The notes below the pieces were generated by a model. That model was given only the letters and a program-made list of their open reading frames with translations, ran no database searches and was not told where the DNA came from. Below are positions 17,192 through 25,694 of a stretch of 64,000 nt of DNA, piece by piece; within the stretch, counting starts at the first letter, position 1, and each line of letters begins with the position of its first letter. A program made the position numbers and the translations under genes. The stretch is from Vibrio methylphosphonaticus. GTDB taxonomy: Bacteria; Pseudomonadota; Gammaproteobacteria; Enterobacterales; Vibrionaceae. The DNA is taken from the NCBI RefSeq assembly GCF_023634655.1, contig NZ_JAMKMS010000008.1, positions 186,001 to 250,000 of the forward strand. Reading direction: 5' to 3'.

Positions 17192-17342
17192 AAAAGTTTC
17201 AAACTTTACTGTCATAATTCTGTTGTACAGAAGGTTATTGATCAATTTAGTTTCAAACTTTATTGTCACTTTTTGTATCTAGAGCTACTTGGTATTAAAC
17301 CTTACAGGAGAGAAAAGTTTCAAACTTTAATGTCCTTCGACA
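17192..17342 (+). repeat. Tn7-type left end with three TnsB-binding repeats
   Basis: Three near-identical repeats lie at about 17192-17215, 17248-17268 and 17313-17335, each built on GTTTCAAACTTTANTGTC. Read from the other strand they give GACANTAAAGTTTGAAACT, close to the Tn7 TnsB site GACAATAAAGTCTTAAACTG. Spacing is about 56 and 65 bp, as in Tn7L, where three sites are spread over 150 bp. The terminus is TTCGACA at 17336-17342, giving an inward-reading end TGTCGAAGGACATTAAAG. Confidence 0.85.
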
Positions 17343-17347
17343 ATGGG
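17343..17347. repeat. 5-bp target-site duplication candidate (ATGGG)
   Basis: Exactly five bases separate the two inverted Tn7-type ends. Five is the duplication size made by Tn7. The partner copy would be at the other, unseen end of the left element. Confidence 0.6.
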
Positions 17348-17390
17348 TGTCGAAAGACAATAAAGATTGATCAGTTACAATAAAGTCTGG
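17348..17390 (+). mobile_element. Second Tn7-type end (right-end-like relic)
   Basis: TGTCGAAAGACAATAAAGA at 17348-17366 is an inverted copy of the neighbouring end, with four differences over 22 positions. A second TnsB-like site (TTACAATAAAGTC) follows within 20 bp. Closely packed sites are typical of Tn7 right ends, so this is most likely the right end of an older element in tandem. No tnsA follows it; the next gene is the frameshifted 17438 gene. Confidence 0.7.
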
Positions 17391-17400
17391 TCGTTTTTTA

Positions 17401-17437
17401 ACCTCCTGCTAAGTTTCGCTTAGTCGGAGGTTTTTTT
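17401..17437 (+). terminator. Terminator hairpin carrying the SD of the next gene
   Basis: Stem ACCTCC...GGAGGT plus an inner CTAAG/CTTAG stem, followed by seven T. The 3' arm GGAGG (17426-17430) is also the only Shine-Dalgarno sequence for the ATG at 17438. Confidence 0.7.
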
Positions 17438-17739
17438 ATGTCAGATGCAGATAAGTCACTCAATAAGAAAGACCAAAAACGTTTAGATGAAAATAGATTA
17501 TTAGGTTTTTCTGAGGGTGGTAGGACGGGCTGGCTCGCTCGCGTAATGAGAGCTTGCTCCGAGAAAAGTGTTCGTTGGGACTTCTCAGTAAACGAAGATC
17601 ATTGTTCAGTGGTGGTGGAAGTTAAACATCCTTTCAGTACCAAAACGTCGATGGTGAAACCGTGCTTAAAATTGAAAGTGAGTATGAGACCGCATGGATT
17701 GAAACTTTAGACAGAGCCATTAAGACAGTATCAACATAA
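17438..17739 (+). pseudogene. Frameshifted small hypothetical gene next to the Tn7-type end
   Basis: From ATG 17438 the frame gives a plausible soluble protein for about 70 residues (MSDADKSLNKKDQKRLDEN..., with an FSVNEDHCSVVVEVKH strand). The reading then shifts: the convincing continuation DGETVLKIESEYETAW to a TAA at 17737-17739 is in another frame, while the original frame runs to 17710 with unlikely sequence. The break lies at about 17630-17655. The intact protein would be about 100 residues. No family recognised. It could be a gene just inside the second Tn7-type element, or an old chromosomal gene. Confidence 0.55.
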
Positions 17740-17945
17740 TAACCAAGGAAAGTAAGTGTTTATGCTCGGATAATGTAGTGAAGTAAAGTCAAATATAGGT
17801 CAAGCTCTTGGCTACTAAAGTTGGTGTCTTATTCAAAACGGGCGTTGTGCTTGGGTGAAAGCGATAATATCGAAAGTGCTGTCTTTGGTTAGAGGTTTTG
17901 TGTATTGGTGACAAATAGTTAACTGAGGATACCGAGAAAAATATA
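17740..17945. other. Non-coding stretch between Tn7-type end region and uronate block
   Basis: No convincing gene, repeat or RNA is seen in these 206 bases, which mark the left border of the polyuronate block. Confidence 0.5.
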
Positions 17946-17970
17946 GCCAGCTCTTGGTGAAAGAGCTGGC
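17946..17970 (-). terminator. Rho-independent terminator of the 17978 lyase operon
   Basis: A perfect 10-bp stem GCCAGCTCTT / AAGAGCTGGC with a 5-nt loop, directly after the lyase stop on the minus strand. Confidence 0.8.
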
Positions 17971-17977
17971 CTTATCG

Positions 17978-20017
17978 TTATTCGTTGAGCGCCAGATTGA
18001 AGCTTTCAGGCTGCCAACTTTGAGTTCGCAAAGAATGCGAATACAAATTGTAGGTGATGGTGGTTTTGTTTCCATCTTGGTTGATACTGAATGTGATTTC
18101 GGTGTCGCTCCAAGAGATATCTTCAAGCAGAAGATCTGCATTTTGCGATAGGTCGTGAAGTACCATGGTGTTTAGCATGGTCGCATTGGAGCGAACCAGA
18201 GTATACGCGAGGTTTGATGTTGCTGGGTTATCTGGCGCTTCACCAATCAAGATATCACACGGCGAACTGAATACCATTTTTTGGCTAAATGGCGTTTGTC
18301 CTTCAATGGCGTAGCGATGGGAGTGCGCTGAAACCGAACTCAACTGACGTGTATTGGTCATTCGGTTTAGTGCGCCTGGCAACGGGTTAGCGCAAACCTC
18401 ATAGCTGTCCATTTCGGTATGTTCACCGCGAATATGGTAGGTCAAATCCAACTGTTGCTGATGCGGATTGGCTATCAGGTTTGCTTCTACATACGCTTCG
18501 CCAACACAGAACAAGATACGCCTGAACATGACGTTCTGATATGACTGGCTATCCCACTGCTCGATGGTGTGGCTATCGACTTCTGCTGCTGGTTGATTCC
18601 AATCGGCAAGCGTATCTATGACTTTGCAAATTGGAGAGTCAGAGAAGTGAAGTAACGTTGGATCGATTGGCGATTGGTTCTGCTGATTCACAACAAGGGT
18701 GTTGTGCGTAGCGGTATTCTTGTAATAGCCGTAATGCAGCTCTGCGCCATACCCGGTGGTACCGAGATCGGGCAGTATCTCTTTGCCATTGCGAACAATG
18801 ATCAAGCCTAATCGATCGTAGTGATCGTGTTCGCCACCATAAGGACTGTGCTTAACAAGCAGAGAATGATCATTGCTTTGGTCGTAATGAATCGTCACGC
18901 CCGCCTGAGCGGTGTGGATAGATTGACATTGCAGTGGCGCAGCCTTTGGAAGTTCATCTACACCGTAAAGTAGAGCATCGATGTTATCTCTTGAGATATT
19001 TTGATAGATGCTAGTAAGAACACTCGCAAACTCATCACAAGGGTACTGCGCGTAGGCAAACTCAAACAGGTGTGAGTGAGTAATGCGCTCTTGGCCGGCA
19101 ATACAGTCATTGAGACGCGGGAAGTCGCCCGTATTAAGTACCAAGTTTAGTGGAAACTTGAGCATCTTAACAAAGTTAGAGTTGGAGCTCACGGAATGAG
19201 GCGTTGAGTAGGCGATTTTTTCAAAGTTTAACAGCGCTTGTAAGGCGTAGTAGTGATAGTGAATTGAGCCCTCAAACCACATTCCCTCTTCTGAGCAGCC
19301 GTGGTTAAGTTGATAGTGGATACCGTAGTTAGTATTCAGAGCAAAATCGATGTAGCGGCTCTCTTCGAGGATCAACCCAATCACACCAATGGTGGCGTTG
19401 ATTTTCATTTCATGGTTGTGTAGCTGGTCAGTTCGGTATTCCATCAAAAACTCAGCCCCTTCACGAAGTAGGCGCTGCTCGATGTATGACTGCTCGTCGA
19501 GTGACAGTTGCTCACGAATGAAGTCATAACCGCGAGCAAGATCCAAGTGGCAGTTTGCCTCACATAAAGTCTGTGCATTCGCTTTGCCAGGACCGTTGTA
19601 GGGGATGCCACCATGAACTTCGTAGTCCGGATAGTATTTAGCGGATTGAAGCAAGATGTCTTTAACCTTATCGAAGAAACGTTGTTCTCCAGTCAGTTTC
19701 CAAAGCAAGCCAAGATCGTAGCACGCTTTTGCATTCAGGCCATTTAGCCATCGCCACCAGGCGCCATCATATGGTTCACCCGTGAACGCTTTACCATCAA
19801 CTGGGCAGCAGTGCGAGAGTGGCTTTTCACGATCCCACGTTAGGCGAACGCCATGCTCAGGGCAAAAGTAATACAGGTTCCAGGTCGCACGACCGTCGGG
19901 CGGAACCAAGGTATCGCTATTGAGCACAACATGATTGTCTTCTATGAGTTGGGCGATAGTTTGCTCAGAAGCGCGCTGTTTGATGGATTGAATTTGTTGT
20001 TCGCTAAACTGGATCAT
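17978..20017 (-). CDS. Heparinase II/III-family exo-type oligouronide lyase, copy 1
   Basis: 679 residues, no signal peptide, so it probably acts in the cytoplasm on imported oligosaccharides. The N-terminal alpha/alpha toroid carries QLHNHEMKINATIGV (Asn/His of the active site) and WFEGSIHYHYYALQALL (catalytic Tyr region). The C-terminal beta-sandwich has GGEHDHYDRLGL, the HxHxD-type motif of Heparinase II/III (PF07940). The fold is shared by PL12, PL15, PL17 and PL21 lyases, many of which split oligouronides from one end to give unsaturated monosaccharide. Its start codon overlaps the end of uxaC by four bases, so the two are translationally coupled. A close paralogue lies at 42163-44175. 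The exact substrate is not readable from sequence. Confidence 0.85.
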   Translation of the reverse strand: MIQFSEQQIQSIKQRASEQTIAQLIEDNHVVLNSDTLVPPDGRATWNLYYFCPEHGVRLTWDREKPLSHCCPVDGKAFTGEPYDGAWWRWLNGLNAKACYDLGLLWKLTGEQRFFDKVKDILLQSAKYYPDYEVHGGIPYNGPGKANAQTLCEANCHLDLARGYDFIREQLSLDEQSYIEQRLLREGAEFLMEYRTDQLHNHEMKINATIGVIGLILEESRYIDFALNTNYGIHYQLNHGCSEEGMWFEGSIHYHYYALQALLNFEKIAYSTPHSVSSNSNFVKMLKFPLNLVLNTGDFPRLNDCIAGQERITHSHLFEFAYAQYPCDEFASVLTSIYQNISRDNIDALLYGVDELPKAAPLQCQSIHTAQAGVTIHYDQSNDHSLLVKHSPYGGEHDHYDRLGLIIVRNGKEILPDLGTTGYGAELHYGYYKNTATHNTLVVNQQNQSPIDPTLLHFSDSPICKVIDTLADWNQPAAEVDSHTIEQWDSQSYQNVMFRRILFCVGEAYVEANLIANPHQQQLDLTYHIRGEHTEMDSYEVCANPLPGALNRMTNTRQLSSVSAHSHRYAIEGQTPFSQKMVFSSPCDILIGEAPDNPATSNLAYTLVRSNATMLNTMVLHDLSQNADLLLEDISWSDTEITFSINQDGNKTTITYNLYSHSLRTQSWQPESFNLALNE

Positions 20018-21447
20018 TGAGCATCTCCTGTGAGTCTGGATTGAGGAAAATTAAAGTAGCGCTCTGCATTGTAATAACAGATGTTTTCTATGGTGTCTTT
20101 CAGTAGCGCTTCACTATTTGGAAGCTCTCCATTTTCGACCCAAGCGGCGAGTTGATTACAAAGTACACGGCGGAAATATTCGTGGCGACTCATCGAAAAT
20201 ACGTTGCGAGAGTCGGTCAACATACCTATGAACCGGCCTAGAGCACCTAAGTTCTTTAATGTGGTGAGCTGGGCTTCCATGCCGTCTTTATGGTCGTTAA
20301 ACCACCATGCTGCGCCAAATTGGACTTTTCCAGCGGCGGAGTCACTGTCTTGAAAAGCACCGGCAATGCAACTAAGTAGTGCATTGTGATTTGGATTGAT
20401 GCTGTAAAGCACCGTTTTTGGTAGCTGGTTGGTTAAATCTAATTGACTGAGAAGCTGGGTTAGATTTTCGGCAATAAGGCGATCATTCATCACGCTAAAT
20501 CCGGTGCCACCGCCAAGCTCCTGTTTTCTGCGTTCGTTAACGTTAATCAATACACCAATGTGGAGTTGCATTGCCCAGCCACGGCTATGGTAGTGCTGAC
20601 CTAACTGGTTGAACAGAAAAGAGCTAAGTTGTTTGCTTTCGATATCTTTAAGCACTTTCCCTGTTAGCAGCTTTTCAAATAGTTGATGAGCGGAATTATG
20701 TGAGCAATGTGCAAAATGCACTTGAGTGAGTCCAAGATCGGATAGTCGGCAGCCAGCGTTATGGAATGCTTCGATTCGCTTTGAAATCGCATTGAGAAAG
20801 TCATTGATGGATGCAATATGCAAAGAGGTCATCGTGCTTAATGTATCAATCATCTTGCGAAAAGCACTTGGCGATCCAAACGCAAATAGGTCGTCTGCTC
20901 TGAATGTAGGGAGCACCTCAACGTCAAAGTCGGACTCGGCAATCAGTTTGTGATAGTGAAGATCGGAGAGCGGTGAATCTGTAGTGCAAAGCGTAGTGAC
21001 ATGACACTGCTTCAACACACTCTGAGTTGTGAGCCTAGATGTGGCAAGTTCGGCTTCACAGTGTGACCAAATGGCATCGCAATTGTCCGGGTTTAATAAT
21101 AGTGAGCAGTTGAAGAAACGCTCCAGCTCTAGGTGAGACCACTGATAAAGCGGGTTGCCGAGAAGATAAGGGGCGGTTTGACACCATTTCTCGAACTTTT
21201 TCTTGTCGGGCGCATCGCCGGTTATATAGTGTTCTTCAATTCCATTGCTGCGCATCGCTCGCCATAAATAGTGATCACTATGCAGCCAGCATTCAGCGAT
21301 GTTACTCGCGCGATGGTTTTCCCAAATCTGTTTCGCATCTAGGTGATTGTGATAATCAATTATCGGCATAGCTTTGGCGTAGTCATGGAACAAGCGGCGA
21401 GCCAAATCTGAGGTTAAAAGAAAATCGTCGTGAATGTATTGGTTCAT
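20014..21447 (-). CDS. uxaC: Uronate isomerase UxaC, copy 1
   Basis: 477 residues from ATG 21447, chosen because it aligns with the second copy's start (MNKQFLDDNFLL); ATG 21456 is also possible. The TIM-barrel metal motif DYHNHL, the segment KVQFGAAWWFNDHKDGM, and GMLTDSRNVFSMSRHEYFRR near the C-terminus are hallmarks of UxaC. The enzyme converts D-glucuronate to D-fructuronate and D-galacturonate to D-tagaturonate. It precedes and overlaps the exolyase gene. No fructuronate or tagaturonate reductase or dehydratase is in the window, so its product must be used by genes elsewhere, or the enzyme acts on another uronate. Confidence 0.88.
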   Translation of the reverse strand: MNQYIHDDFLLTSDLARRLFHDYAKAMPIIDYHNHLDAKQIWENHRASNIAECWLHSDHYLWRAMRSNGIEEHYITGDAPDKKKFEKWCQTAPYLLGNPLYQWSHLELERFFNCSLLLNPDNCDAIWSHCEAELATSRLTTQSVLKQCHVTTLCTTDSPLSDLHYHKLIAESDFDVEVLPTFRADDLFAFGSPSAFRKMIDTLSTMTSLHIASINDFLNAISKRIEAFHNAGCRLSDLGLTQVHFAHCSHNSAHQLFEKLLTGKVLKDIESKQLSSFLFNQLGQHYHSRGWAMQLHIGVLINVNERRKQELGGGTGFSVMNDRLIAENLTQLLSQLDLTNQLPKTVLYSINPNHNALLSCIAGAFQDSDSAAGKVQFGAAWWFNDHKDGMEAQLTTLKNLGALGRFIGMLTDSRNVFSMSRHEYFRRVLCNQLAAWVENGELPNSEALLKDTIENICYYNAERYFNFPQSRLTGDAQ

Positions 21448-21520
21448 GGGTTTCATCTCGAAATACTTTTGAAAACTCAACGGTGTTAGCGGTGACGAGT
21501 GGATTGCTAAACGCAAAATA

Positions 21521-21539
21521 GGGGCTGGTGGCCAGCCCC
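21521..21539 (-). terminator. Terminator of the 21551 symporter gene
   Basis: A perfect 8-bp stem GGGGCTGG / CCAGCCCC with a 3-nt loop. On the minus strand TATTTTGC follows. It lies between the symporter stop and the uxaC start, so uxaC probably has its own promoter or depends on readthrough. Confidence 0.7.
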
Positions 21540-21550
21540 TTGTCATTACG

Positions 21551-23317
21551 CTAACTTTGAGTCTGTAGGTCCACTACTTTGGTATCCTTGGCGCTTTTTA
21601 ACAGTAAAGCACCAACAGTGAGTACCACGCCGCCACAGAACAAAAATGCCATGCGACCCCAGAATGGGTTTGGTATCAGTACCATACAGATAACTAACGA
21701 ACCGAAGATTAAGATGAGCTTACCAAGCATGCTGCGCTGTTGGCGGTCGACGGCATCTTGTCCTTCTTCCTCGATGACAGGCGTAGCAACGTCAGTCCAA
21801 AACTCATTAAGTTCCGTTTTACGTTCGCCTTGTGGCTCTTTATAGAACTTAGTGGTTAGACAGAAGAATCCGCCAGTGAATACAAGGTGACCGATGATGC
21901 CATTCATTACCGTCAAGTCTGCCGCCTCACGGCTAGTGAAGCCACCCTCGATACCTAGAAGGTTCGCGATGACATCTGGTGTGATGACAAAACTCACCAT
22001 ATAAGAGACCACCATGCCGACTGTTAGCGTAGCCCAAGCTGCCCAATCAGGCGTCTTCTTAACGAACATGCCAAAGAACAGTGGAACTAGGATAGGCATT
22101 TGTAGCAATGTACTTACGTACATCATGGCATCAAATAGGCTCAATTCACGAAGGGAGTTGATGAATAGTGCAACTGCGATAATCAGAGCACCAAACACTA
22201 TAGTGACGCCTTGGCTAACACGCATCAGTTTTTTCTCAGATGCATTCTTATTGATGATTGGGCTGTAGAAGTTACGAACGAAGACGCCAGCATTACGGTT
22301 AAGACCTGAGTCCATTGATGACATGGTCGCGGCAAAAACAGCTGACATTAGAAGGCCTACCATACCCACTGGCATGACACGCTCAACGAACACAAGATAA
22401 ACGGCATCCGCTGCTTTGCCGCCGAGCGCGTCAGCGTGTACTAGCGCAGCGTCAGGGTAAAGGACAGCCGTTACCCATGGTGGCATAAACCAAATCGCAG
22501 GGCCAATCAGCATAAGAACAAACGCCAACAGTGCCGCTTTGCGCGCATTGGTGGAGTCTTTAGCGGTCAAGAATCGGTAAGAATCCTGCATGTTGTTGAT
22601 GTTTTGAAGCTGTTTCACAAACATGAAGATGAACCATGCTACGAACAGTAGCGGGTAGTTCATGTTCGCACCCATTATTGAGTCTGCTGGGAATTGCTCA
22701 ATTAAGTTGCTTGGACCTCCAATCTTGATGAGAGCTGCAACGGCACATACGACAGTTACCGCCATGATTACAACCATTTGCACAAAGTCGGACGCAACCA
22801 CACCCCAAGAACCGCCGATCACGGAAATAAATAGAACAATCAGACCGGTGATGACGATGGTCGTTTCGATGTCGATATTGAAAACGGCACTAACAAACAG
22901 CGCTAGACCGTTTAGCCAAATACCAGTGTAAACAATGCTGGTTGGCATGGTTGCCCATGTAAATACCTGTTCGTTTGTCGTGCCAAAGCGGCGACGCACC
23001 CCTTCTACTGGAGTGACAACACGCATTTGACGGAAGCGGTAGGAGAAAAACAGCCAAGACAGCAAAAAACCGAACGCATTGGCCATGAAAATAACCATGA
23101 TAGGGAAGCCATCGGTAAATGCTTTACCTGCTGCCCCGGTGAACGTCCAAGCGCTGAACTGAGTCATAAAGGCAGTTGAGCCGACCATCCACCAGAGCAT
23201 TTTACCGCCCCCGCGAAAGTAGTCACTGGTCGAGCTGCCTGATAGACGCTTGAATATGACACCTACAGCGATCATGAAGACGAAGTAGACACCGACAACA
23301 ACAATGTCAATATTCAT
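21551..23317 (-). CDS. Sodium/solute symporter (SSS family), uronate uptake, twin 1
   Basis: 588 residues with about 13-14 hydrophobic helices. The N-terminal YFRGGGKMLWWMVGSTAFMTQFSAWTF region is typical of the SSS family (sodium-coupled sugar, proline or uronate uptake). It resembles the ToaA/ToaB oligoalginate symporters of Vibrio splendidus. It is about 90% identical by eye to the 23827-25593 gene, with which it forms a head-to-head pair over a 509-bp promoter region with three KdgR-type palindromes. It would bring unsaturated mono- or oligouronates from the periplasm into the cell. Confidence 0.88.
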   Translation of the reverse strand: MNIDIVVVGVYFVFMIAVGVIFKRLSGSSTSDYFRGGGKMLWWMVGSTAFMTQFSAWTFTGAAGKAFTDGFPIMVIFMANAFGFLLSWLFFSYRFRQMRVVTPVEGVRRRFGTTNEQVFTWATMPTSIVYTGIWLNGLALFVSAVFNIDIETTIVITGLIVLFISVIGGSWGVVASDFVQMVVIMAVTVVCAVAALIKIGGPSNLIEQFPADSIMGANMNYPLLFVAWFIFMFVKQLQNINNMQDSYRFLTAKDSTNARKAALLAFVLMLIGPAIWFMPPWVTAVLYPDAALVHADALGGKAADAVYLVFVERVMPVGMVGLLMSAVFAATMSSMDSGLNRNAGVFVRNFYSPIINKNASEKKLMRVSQGVTIVFGALIIAVALFINSLRELSLFDAMMYVSTLLQMPILVPLFFGMFVKKTPDWAAWATLTVGMVVSYMVSFVITPDVIANLLGIEGGFTSREAADLTVMNGIIGHLVFTGGFFCLTTKFYKEPQGERKTELNEFWTDVATPVIEEEGQDAVDRQQRSMLGKLILIFGSLVICMVLIPNPFWGRMAFLFCGGVVLTVGALLLKSAKDTKVVDLQTQS

Positions 23318-23357
23318 AAAACTTACCTCTAAAATGAAAAATTGATTAGATAGAAAT

Positions 23358-23373
23358 TAAAACGATGGTTCAT
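23358..23373. promoter_or_regulatory. KdgR-type operator (weak), before twin symporters
   Basis: TAAAACGATGGTTCAT, an imperfect version of TGAAA-N5-TTTCA, 41 bp upstream of the 23317 start. Confidence 0.4.
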
Positions 23374-23424
23374 TATTGCATTTGCAGCGTCGCAATTACC
23401 AACGAACTGTGGGTTTTTGTGATG

Positions 23425-23443
23425 AATGAAACGATTTTTCATT
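23425..23443. promoter_or_regulatory. KdgR-type operator, before twin symporters
   Basis: AATGAAA-CGATT-TTTCATT, a perfect 7-bp-arm palindrome with the spacing of the enterobacterial KdgR box. Located between the divergent symporter genes. Confidence 0.7.
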
Positions 23444-23769
23444 TTTTTATGTTGACTGTGACTTTTTCTTATTAGGTTTTTCAGCCCCCTATCTTGTCTA
23501 CGCTTATGTGCTTATTAAGTCGGAGTTGGCTCGCTACTCATCCAATAGTAAACGCACACTGTGCCTTATCTTACTTGGTGATACATACAATAAAGGGTGA
23601 GTCATGGGTTAATAAATGAGTTACCTACAACCATATAAGAAACGGTTGATCTTGCCTGTTGCACATTCTTTGATCGCGGTAACACAAAATCACACAGTTA
23701 GAGATAATTAGTTACATAGCTCACATAATAACCTGGCTGGACTTTATAAAAACGTCATTTGTTTAATAA

Positions 23770-23784
23770 TGAAACGGAGTTTTA
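23770..23784. promoter_or_regulatory. KdgR-type operator, 43 bp before symporter twin 2
   Basis: TGAAA-CGGAG-TTTTA. One mismatch in the palindrome. It is close enough to the 23827 start to overlap the promoter. Confidence 0.6.
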
Positions 23785-23826
23785 AAAATTAGTCTAAAAA
23801 TATATAAAATGTAAAAGGAGTTCAGA

Positions 23827-25593
23827 ATGAATGTCGATATGCTCGTCGTGGGCGTTTACTTTATCTTTATGATAGCGATAGGCGTCATCTTTAAACGTTT
23901 CGCAGGTAGTTCTACCAGTGACTACTTTCGAGGCGGTGGTAAAATGCTCTGGTGGATGGTCGGCTCAACTGCCTTTATGACGCAATTTAGTGCTTGGACC
24001 TTTACGGGAGCGGCAGGTAAAGCCTTTACCGATGGTTTTCCCATTATGGTCGTATTTATGGCTAACGCATTTGGCTTTTTACTTTCTTGGTTATTCTTTT
24101 CATACCGTTTTCGCCAAATGCGAGTCGTAACACCGATTGAAGGCGTTCGTCGTCGTTTTGGTGCTACAAATGAGCAAGTATTTACTTGGGCGACCATGCC
24201 AACCAGCATCGTTTATACCGGTATTTGGCTAAATGGTTTGGCACTGTTTGTCAGCGCGGTATTCAAAGTAGATATTGAGACAACAATCGTTGTTACAGGT
24301 CTAATCGTCCTGTTTATTTCTGTTATCGGCGGCGCGTGGGGTGTTGTAGCATCCGACTTTGTTCAGATGGTGGTCATTATGGCCGTGACCGTAGTATGTG
24401 CTGTTGCCGCTCTAATTAAGATAGGTGGTCCTACGAACCTAATTGAACAGTTCCCTGCGGATTCGATCATGGGTTCAAATATGAACTATCCGCTGTTGTT
24501 CGTGGCATGGTTCATCTTCATGTTCGTGAAGCAGCTTCAAAACATCAACAACATGCAGGACTCTTATCGATTCTTAACAGCTAAAGATTCGACCAATGCT
24601 CGTAAAGCCGCGCTACTTGCGTTTGTTCTTATGCTGATTGGTCCTGCTATTTGGTTCTTGCCTCCTTGGGTGTCGGCAGTGATCTACCCAGATGCAGCCA
24701 CAGTGCACGCAGCACAGCTAGGTAAAAAAGCAGCGGATGCGGTTTACTTGGTATTCGTTGAGAATGCGATGCCTGTTGGTATGGTTGGCCTACTTATGTC
24801 TGCGGTATTTGCCGCGACCATGTCTTCAATGGACTCTGGCCTTAACCGTAACTCCGGTATCTTTGTTCGTAACTTCTATGCACCAATCATTGATAAAAAG
24901 GCTGACGACAAGAAACTAATGCGTGTAAGCCAAGTGGTTACTGTGGTGTTTGGTGCTCTGATTATCGCAGTTGCCCTATTCATTAACTCTCTTCGTGGAT
25001 TGAGCTTGTTCGATGCGATGATGTACGTCAGTACGCTACTGCAGATGCCAATATTGGTCCCATTATTCTTCGGTATCTTCATCAAGAAGACGCCAGATTG
25101 GGCGGCATGGGCAACATTGGCTGTCGGTATTATTGTCTCTTACCTTGTTAGTTTCGTGATTACTGCCGATGTTGTAGCAAACTGGCTGAACTTAGACACG
25201 CCATTTACGGGCCGTGAAGCGAAAGACCTAAAAGTCCTACTCGGTATCATGGGTCACTTGTTCATCACGGGTGGTTTCTTCTGCCTAACCACTAAGTTCT
25301 ACAAAGAGCCAGTTGGTGAACGTGAATCTGAACTGACTGAGTTCTGGAGCGATGTTGCTACTCCTGTAGTAGAAGAAGCAGGTCAAGATGAACTGGATCG
25401 TCAACAACGCAACATGCTAGGCAAATTGATTCTTGTATTTGGTGTTCTAGTGACGCTAATGGTACTCATCCCGAATCCATTCTGGGGACGAATGGCCTTT
25501 GTCTTCTGTGGAGCGGTCATTGTGACGGTTGGTAGTTTGCTTCTGAAAAGTGCAAAACAAGCCGATAAGCTTACGACTAGTAGCGCCACATAA
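23827..25593 (+). CDS. Sodium/solute symporter (SSS family), uronate uptake, twin 2
   Basis: 588 residues, the same length as its divergent twin at 21551-23317 and nearly the same sequence, differing mostly in conservative changes and near the C-terminus. AAAAGGAG lies 6-7 bases before ATG 23827. Family signs: YFRGGGKMLWWM near residue 34, about 14 membrane helices, and the RFLTAKD-stretch in the middle. It probably imports unsaturated uronates with sodium. It is followed by a terminator, then by the beta-helix enzyme in the same direction. The near-identity of the twins suggests recent duplication or gene conversion. Confidence 0.88.
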   Translation: MNVDMLVVGVYFIFMIAIGVIFKRFAGSSTSDYFRGGGKMLWWMVGSTAFMTQFSAWTFTGAAGKAFTDGFPIMVVFMANAFGFLLSWLFFSYRFRQMRVVTPIEGVRRRFGATNEQVFTWATMPTSIVYTGIWLNGLALFVSAVFKVDIETTIVVTGLIVLFISVIGGAWGVVASDFVQMVVIMAVTVVCAVAALIKIGGPTNLIEQFPADSIMGSNMNYPLLFVAWFIFMFVKQLQNINNMQDSYRFLTAKDSTNARKAALLAFVLMLIGPAIWFLPPWVSAVIYPDAATVHAAQLGKKAADAVYLVFVENAMPVGMVGLLMSAVFAATMSSMDSGLNRNSGIFVRNFYAPIIDKKADDKKLMRVSQVVTVVFGALIIAVALFINSLRGLSLFDAMMYVSTLLQMPILVPLFFGIFIKKTPDWAAWATLAVGIIVSYLVSFVITADVVANWLNLDTPFTGREAKDLKVLLGIMGHLFITGGFFCLTTKFYKEPVGERESELTEFWSDVATPVVEEAGQDELDRQQRNMLGKLILVFGVLVTLMVLIPNPFWGRMAFVFCGAVIVTVGSLLLKSAKQADKLTTSSAT

Positions 25594-25610
25594 TTCAAAT
25601 CCCCCCCATG

Positions 25611-25645
25611 AGGAGCTACGCAGTTCACAGTAGCTCCTTTTTTTA
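25611..25645 (+). terminator. Rho-independent terminator after symporter twin 2
   Basis: A 9-bp stem AGGAGCTAC / GTAGCTCCT with a 10-nt loop, followed by seven T. Confidence 0.85.
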
Positions 25646-25694
25646 ACCAGTAACTAAAAGAAGTACATAATAAACGCGGAAGGGAGATCTAAAC

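Larger units (their letters stand above)
1..17342 (+). mobile_element. Tn7-type transposon (3' part: tnsE, copper/silver cargo, left end)
   Basis: The element enters from the left of the window with tnsE and ends at the terminal TTCGACA at 17336-17342. In Tn7 the order is right end, tnsABCDE, cargo, left end, and the same order is seen here, with a complete Cu/Ag resistance cluster as cargo. Three well-separated TnsB-type repeats occupy the last 150 bp, as in Tn7L. A 5-bp spacing to a further inverted end follows. tnsA-D and the other end lie outside the window, so the full length and the target gene cannot be given. Confidence 0.85.

Noticed and set aside
17192..17335. Three similar repeats resembling a short CRISPR array
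   Set aside because: Only three units, unequal spacing, and a match to TnsB sites next to a Tn7-type terminus; no cas genes.
23586..23595. ACAATAAAG resembling a TnsB site in the twin-symporter promoter
   Set aside because: A single 9-base match without the GTTTGAAAC half or a nearby terminus; expected by chance.
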